From Algoriphagus sp. AK58 (GTDB lineage: Bacteria; Bacteroidota; Bacteroidia; Cytophagales; Cyclobacteriaceae), in NCBI RefSeq assembly GCF_014324365.1, contig NZ_QEIG01000028.1, forward strand, positions 30,243-94,242: a DNA stretch of 64,000 bases, in the 5' to 3' direction. The notes beneath the pieces were generated by a model that worked only from the letters and a program-made list of their open reading frames with translations, was not told the origin of the DNA and did no database searches. Both the position numbers and the translations under genes were made by a program. This document shows positions 60,696 to 64,000 of the stretch, in pieces; positions within the stretch are counted from its first letter, which is position 1, and each line of letters begins with the position of its first letter.

Positions 60696-62147
60696 TCAAT
60701 ACCCAGCCTTCAAAGGCGGAGGGCCGTCAGGGATAATGCCCTTGTAGACATAGTCTCCTTTTTTCTGCTTGAATTCAGCTTTGATCTCGTTTCTCAGGGC
60801 TTCATTTTGGTACAGATCCACCATGGTCATGGCCAAGGCCTTGGCTGCATAGCCCATTCCCTTGTGTCCGATGGACATTCCTACGGAGGCGACTACCGCC
60901 CAGGAATGCCAAGGAGTACCAGTCGGTGCCACAGTGGCTCCCATTCGGATGGTGGGTACCACCCAGCTTACATCACCTACGTCAGTACTGCCGCCCATAC
61001 TGTGTTCTAGGGTTTCTTCCATTGGCTTGATCTCAGAGATCACACCCACCTGCGGTTTGCCATTGGCTTCCTGTATCTTTTTGGCGAATTCCTGTTCTTC
61101 TGCAGTATAGGTGATCGCTCCTAGGCTTTCAATGTTCTTTTGCATCACCACCGAACCGGTTCGGTTGACCAGGATCTCATGCACGCCGGAAACGAGCTTC
61201 ACTTCGTGGGAGACATTGGCCATGATGGCGGCGCCTTCGGCCATTTTTTCTACCTGCTTCCAGACAGGCACAAGTCCCTCACGGCTGGTATCACGGACTC
61301 TGACCCAAAGTCGGCTGTAGTCAGGTACTACGTTGACAACTTGTCCACCGTCTTGGATATGGTAATGAATACGTACGGTAGGCTTGATGTGCTCGCGGTA
61401 GTAGTTGATGCCAGTGGTGTAGAGTTCGAGGGCATCCGAGGCAGAGCGGCCGTTCCAAGGATCACCGGAGGCATGGGCCGCCTGTCCTTTAAACTCGACG
61501 ATAAAATCTACCAAGGCCAGTCCTTTTTGGACTTCGGTTTTGGTTTCGTCGGCAGGGTGCCAGTCCATCATGATATCCACATCGTCCATCAGTCCGGCAC
61601 GGATCATCCACAGCTTGCCGAAGTATTTTTCCTCGGCTGGAGTACCATAAAAGCGTATCGTGCCTTTCAGTTTGCCTTCAGCAATCAAGTCTTTGATCGC
61701 TGATGCCGCGCCAAGGGATGCAACGCCAAAAAGATTGTGACCGCAACCATGTCCCGGTGCTCCGGCATGGAGTGGACTTTTGAAAGGAACTTTGTTTTGA
61801 GACAAGCCAGGTAAGCCGTCAAACTCACCCATAATTCCGATGATGGGAGTGCCGGATCCATATTCCGCTACGAAAGCAGTGGGGATTTCGCCCACCCCTC
61901 GTGTGACTTTGAATCCGAGTTTTTCCGCATAAGCAGATAGAGCCGCCGAGGATTGGGTTTCCTGAAAGGCGATTTCTTCGAAAGCCCAGATCTTGTCGCT
62001 TAGCTCCGTCATGTCGGCAAATCGGGAATCAATGGCTTGCTGTACGGATTGCTTGAGTGGATCGGGTTTGGGGGCGGCTTTTTTCTGTGCCAATAGGGGA
62101 CTTGCAACTAGCATCAAGCCCAAAGCACTGAGGTAAATTTTTCTCAT
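60696..62147 (-). CDS. Exported M20-family amidohydrolase (AbgB/aminoacylase-like)
   Basis: A 483-residue zinc hydrolase with a signal peptide (1-20, ending LLAQ). Metal and catalytic residues are in HGCGHNLFGVASLGAA, FYGTPAEEKYFGKLWM, DWHPADETK and the dimerisation domain (about 195-310); C-terminal HSWAVVASVGMSIGHKGM follows. It likely hydrolyses N-acyl amino acids or peptides in the periplasm. Its start is 66 nt from a copy of the CCGCAAAG repeat. Confidence 0.9.
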   Translation of the reverse strand: MRKIYLSALGLMLVASPLLAQKKAAPKPDPLKQSVQQAIDSRFADMTELSDKIWAFEEIAFQETQSSAALSAYAEKLGFKVTRGVGEIPTAFVAEYGSGTPIIGIMGEFDGLPGLSQNKVPFKSPLHAGAPGHGCGHNLFGVASLGAASAIKDLIAEGKLKGTIRFYGTPAEEKYFGKLWMIRAGLMDDVDIMMDWHPADETKTEVQKGLALVDFIVEFKGQAAHASGDPWNGRSASDALELYTTGINYYREHIKPTVRIHYHIQDGGQVVNVVPDYSRLWVRVRDTSREGLVPVWKQVEKMAEGAAIMANVSHEVKLVSGVHEILVNRTGSVVMQKNIESLGAITYTAEEQEFAKKIQEANGKPQVGVISEIKPMEETLEHSMGGSTDVGDVSWVVPTIRMGATVAPTGTPWHSWAVVASVGMSIGHKGMGYAAKALAMTMVDLYQNEALRNEIKAEFKQKKGDYVYKGIIPDGPPPLKAGY

Positions 62148-62212
62148 AAGGTGTTGGTTGGTGTTTGGTAAACTAAGATGGGTATAAGTTAAGAAGGAAG
62201 AAGTGATTTTTT

Positions 62213-62300
62213 AGCCGCAAAGGGCTCGAAGGTGAAATAAGAGTACACAAAGAGATTAGCCGCAAAGGACTCAAAGGGGAAATAAGAGTTCACAAAGCTT
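62213..62300 (+). repeat. Two or more copies of the CCGCAAAG unit
   Basis: TTAGCCGCAAAGG-CTCGAAGGTGAAATAAGAGTA and TTAGCCGCAAAGGACTCAAA are close copies of the 4836-5068 unit, followed by weaker CCGCCAAGG-type remains. They lie just upstream of the M20 gene, as the other array lies just upstream of argS. Confidence 0.75.
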
Positions 62301-62371
62301 AACCGCCAAGGTCACCAAGGATAATTCAGAGGGCTCTAAGGTTCAACCGTATAGGTCTGGAAAAATGGGGA

Positions 62372-62895
62372 ATTGCCACGAAGACGCTAAGTCACAAAAG
62401 ATTTGGATTCTATGAGAATCAAAGAGACCACTATGTGTTTTCTATGTGTCTATTGTGGTTTTAAAATGTCTTTTTCCATTTCGCTGGCACAAGCTTTCGT
62501 TTCCAAACCAGCTTTTGGTGTCCAGCGCTAGGGGTAGCTTTGACTTTTTCTTCTACCAAGATTATGCTCCTAACGGAGCAATTGCCACGAAGACGCTAAG
62601 TCACAAAAGATTTGGATTCTTTGAAAATCAAGGATACACCTATGTGTTTTCTATGTGTCTACTGTGGTTTTGAAACTGCTTTTGGGTAGTCTTTTTATTC
62701 CTTGCGCTGGAAAAGGCTTTCGATTACTGAGCGGCTATTCGAGTCCAGCGCTTGTGATACCATTGACAAATTTTTCTACCAAGATTTTGCTTCTAGCGGT
62801 TCATTTGCCACGAAGACACTAAGGCGCAAAAAAAATGATTCTGTTAATAGAAAGAAGAAAAGGACAGCGAAATGTTTTCTATGTGTCTACTGTGG
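62372..62895 (+). repeat. Three imperfect tandem units of about 210-220 bp
   Basis: Units begin near 62372, 62581 and 62803, each with TTGCCACGAAGACGCTAAG-CACAAAAG at its left and the inverted GTGTTTTCTATGTGTCTA-TTGTGG at its right, about 92 bp apart. The spacers between them share TCCAGCGC and CTACCAAGATTATGCTCC-AACGG words. The right-hand unit decays into the next gene's leader. No coding region is supported here. Confidence 0.8.
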
Positions 62896-62971
62896 TTTAA
62901 AAAAAACGGTCTCAAAAATTTACCTGATATTTAATGGTCAAATCGATTATCTATTTCCAACTGGCCTCAAC

Positions 62972-63682
62972 ATGAATTTCCATTACCTACCTGATTTTGA
63001 AACCATGAGCCGAAAGGGCTTTGAATTGGTGAAACCCGAAATTGACCGAAAGCCAAATTTGTTGTTTTGTGTCGCGAGTGGGGGATCGCCATCGGGTCTT
63101 TATGCGCAAATGGTGGCTGAAAAGGCTAAAAATTCAAGCTTTTGCAATCAGCTACGTGTGATCAAATTGGATGAATGGGGTGGGTTAGAGGAAGGGTCAA
63201 CTTTTACTTCAGAGCTCGATGTGCAGACCAAGTTTGTTCAGCCTATGGGGATTTCTTCTGAACGCTATTGGACGATTGATCCTTTTACGGCAGATCCGGA
63301 AGGGGATTGCAGCAAAATGGAAGAGGTGATTCAGAGAGAAGGTCCTTTGGATATCTGCATTTTGGGTATTGGGGTGAATGGTCATATTGCGCTAAATGAA
63401 CCCGGAGAGGTGCTAAGACCGGGATTTCATGTTTGTCAATTGGCCGAGTCTACGCTAAACAATGGCATGATCAAAACTTTAAAACAGCCTCCGACTTTTG
63501 GAATGACGATGGGCGTGGGGAATATTCTTCAATCCAAAAAGATCTTGATTTTTATCGCAGGTTCAGGTAAAAAAGAGGCTTTTGAACGCATGCTAAAGCC
63601 AGAGGTAAGTACGCAGTTTCCCGCTTCCTTGCTTTGGCTTCATCCCAATGTGGATGTGTTGGTGGATGAAAGGGCGGTTTGA
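62972..63682 (+). CDS. NagB-family sugar-phosphate isomerase/deaminase (AgaI-like)
   Basis: A 236-residue protein starting at ATG 62972 (MNFHYLPDF); the same frame extends upstream only through repeat DNA. It has SGGSPSGLY (36-44), IKLDEWGGL (64-72) with the general-base Asp, and ILGIGVNGHIALNEPG (130-145) with catalytic His/Asn positions. The LDEWGGL form resembles galactosamine-6-phosphate deaminases rather than NagB. It would deaminate an amino-sugar 6-phosphate. There are no amino-sugar neighbours in the window. Confidence 0.85.
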   Translation: MNFHYLPDFETMSRKGFELVKPEIDRKPNLLFCVASGGSPSGLYAQMVAEKAKNSSFCNQLRVIKLDEWGGLEEGSTFTSELDVQTKFVQPMGISSERYWTIDPFTADPEGDCSKMEEVIQREGPLDICILGIGVNGHIALNEPGEVLRPGFHVCQLAESTLNNGMIKTLKQPPTFGMTMGVGNILQSKKILIFIAGSGKKEAFERMLKPEVSTQFPASLLWLHPNVDVLVDERAV

Positions 63683-63685
63683 TTT

Positions 63686-63926
63686 TTGCCACTAAGACGC
63701 TAAGGAGCAAAAGTTTTTTTGAAGGCGACGCAAAAAGGCAGAGATTCTTTGGCTACAAAAAACTACTTTGAATTATGCCGACGGAGACGCAAATGCACAA
63801 ATGGTTTTTTGATCAAAGATATCTTTAACGGTAATGATTATTTTTTTCGGAGAAAGGAATACGAAAACCTTGAATCAGTCGAATACGGAAATTTTTAAAC
63901 TTAGTGTCTTTCTGCCTTCGTGGCAA
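63686..63926. mobile_element. 241-bp gene-less element with inverted termini (MITE-like)
   Basis: The left end is TTGCCACTAAGACGCTAAGG and the right end, on the minus strand, is TTGCCACGAAGGCAGAAAGA, facing each other around an AT-rich middle with further CAAAG words. The same TTGCCACGAAG terminus starts the 62372-62895 units. No transposase is encoded. Confidence 0.65.
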
Positions 63927-63948
63927 TAATCCTTTGCAGCCTAAAAAC

Positions 63949-63977
63949 AAAAAAGTCCCAAATTTCTTCGGGACTTT
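63949..63977 (-). terminator. Terminator of the tRNA gene
   Basis: AAAAAAGTCCC-AAATTTCTTC-GGGACTTT forms a stem with T residues on the minus-strand 3' side, just beyond the tRNA end. Confidence 0.8.
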
Positions 63978-63981
63978 AATG

Positions 63982-64000
63982 CGGAATGGACGGGACTCGA
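63982..64000 (-). tRNA. 3' end of a tRNA, probably tRNA-Asp
   Basis: The minus strand reads TCGAGT-CCCGT-CCATTCC-G, i.e. T-loop, T-stem, acceptor strand and discriminator G. The T-stem and the G discriminator match tRNA-Asp of related bacteria, and a terminator follows. The anticodon is outside the window, so the amino acid is not proven; CCA is not encoded. Confidence 0.6.

Noticed and set aside
62702..62971. N-terminal extension of the NagB-family gene
   Set aside because: The frame is open through repeat DNA only; family alignment starts at MNFHYLPDF, so the start at 62972 is used.
1..64000. Prophage, ICE or toxin-antitoxin island
   Set aside because: No integrase, capsid, relaxase or conjugation genes are seen; the only mobile traces are the cassette and repeat elements.

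Overview
The window looks like chromosomal DNA of a Bacteroidota, most likely an order Cytophagales bacterium of the Algoriphagus/Cyclobacteriaceae type. This rests on a SusC/SusD pair, many Sec-type signal peptides, MenA (menaquinone), a YaiO-like beta-barrel, a biosynthetic arginine decarboxylase of the short Bacteroidota form, weak or absent Shine-Dalgarno signals and one TAnnTTTG-type promoter. No prophage, CRISPR array, complete IS or rRNA operon is visible.

Layout. 1-4.8 kb: housekeeping genes on the minus strand (SGNH hydrolase edge, SUI1-type initiation factor, UspA, then an argS-gpx-menA run). 4.8-8.8 kb: a degenerate CCGCAAAG repeat array, a GxxExxY PDDEXK-like gene, and arginase, arginine decarboxylase and a small unknown gene. 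8.9-12.7 kb: M15-like protein, UDP-xylose synthase-like SDR, acyl-CoA dehydrogenase. 13-25.8 kb: a carbohydrate locus with uxuA, an SDR mannonate oxidoreductase candidate, uxaC, a divergent LacI regulator, SusD, SusC, a Tat-exported Gfo/Idh/MocA oxidoreductase and a double-DUF1080 protein. Three copies of a 15-bp motif, TACGRAAWCGWTTGC, lie upstream of its promoterless-looking gene blocks and probably define the LacI regulon. 25.9-30.2 kb: RNA methyltransferase, LOG protein, beta-CASP nuclease and small proteins. 30.5-33.6 kb: a large CarboxypepD_reg/plug protein convergent with an orphan MNT nucleotidyltransferase, beside a 204-bp inverted-repeat element. 34-40.7 kb: M28 peptidase and three tandem exported amidohydrolases, two of which lack the metal-binding HxH. 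40.9-48.8 kb: a five-gene operon (receiver, HEAT membrane protein, GT2 synthase, YaiO barrel, unknown membrane-anchored protein) resembling an exopolysaccharide synthesis/export system, facing an LTA-synthase-like enzyme. 48.8-59.4 kb: MsrA, a DUF6909 protein, a four-PAS histidine kinase, sterol desaturase, nitrilase, a Zn-protease-like protein and an SGNH esterase. 59.5-60.6 kb: a solitary gene cassette with an attC-like site. 60.7-64 kb: an M20 amidohydrolase, repeat clusters, a NagB-family sugar-phosphate deaminase, a 241-bp element with inverted termini, and the 3' end of a tRNA (probably Asp).

The most interesting signals are (i) the integron-type cassette, whose circular form would give a perfect 10-bp R''/R' pairing, with no integrase in the window; (ii) the GxxExxY gene bounded by inward-facing copies of a repeat family that also forms gene-less, inverted-ended elements at 62.4-63.9 kb; (iii) the shared LacI operator uniting an oxidative (3-keto) glycoside cleavage module with the hexuronate pathway; and (iv) the HEAT/GT2/YaiO operon with an unrecognised last gene. 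All assignments come from reading the sequence and remembered family motifs; no database search was run.
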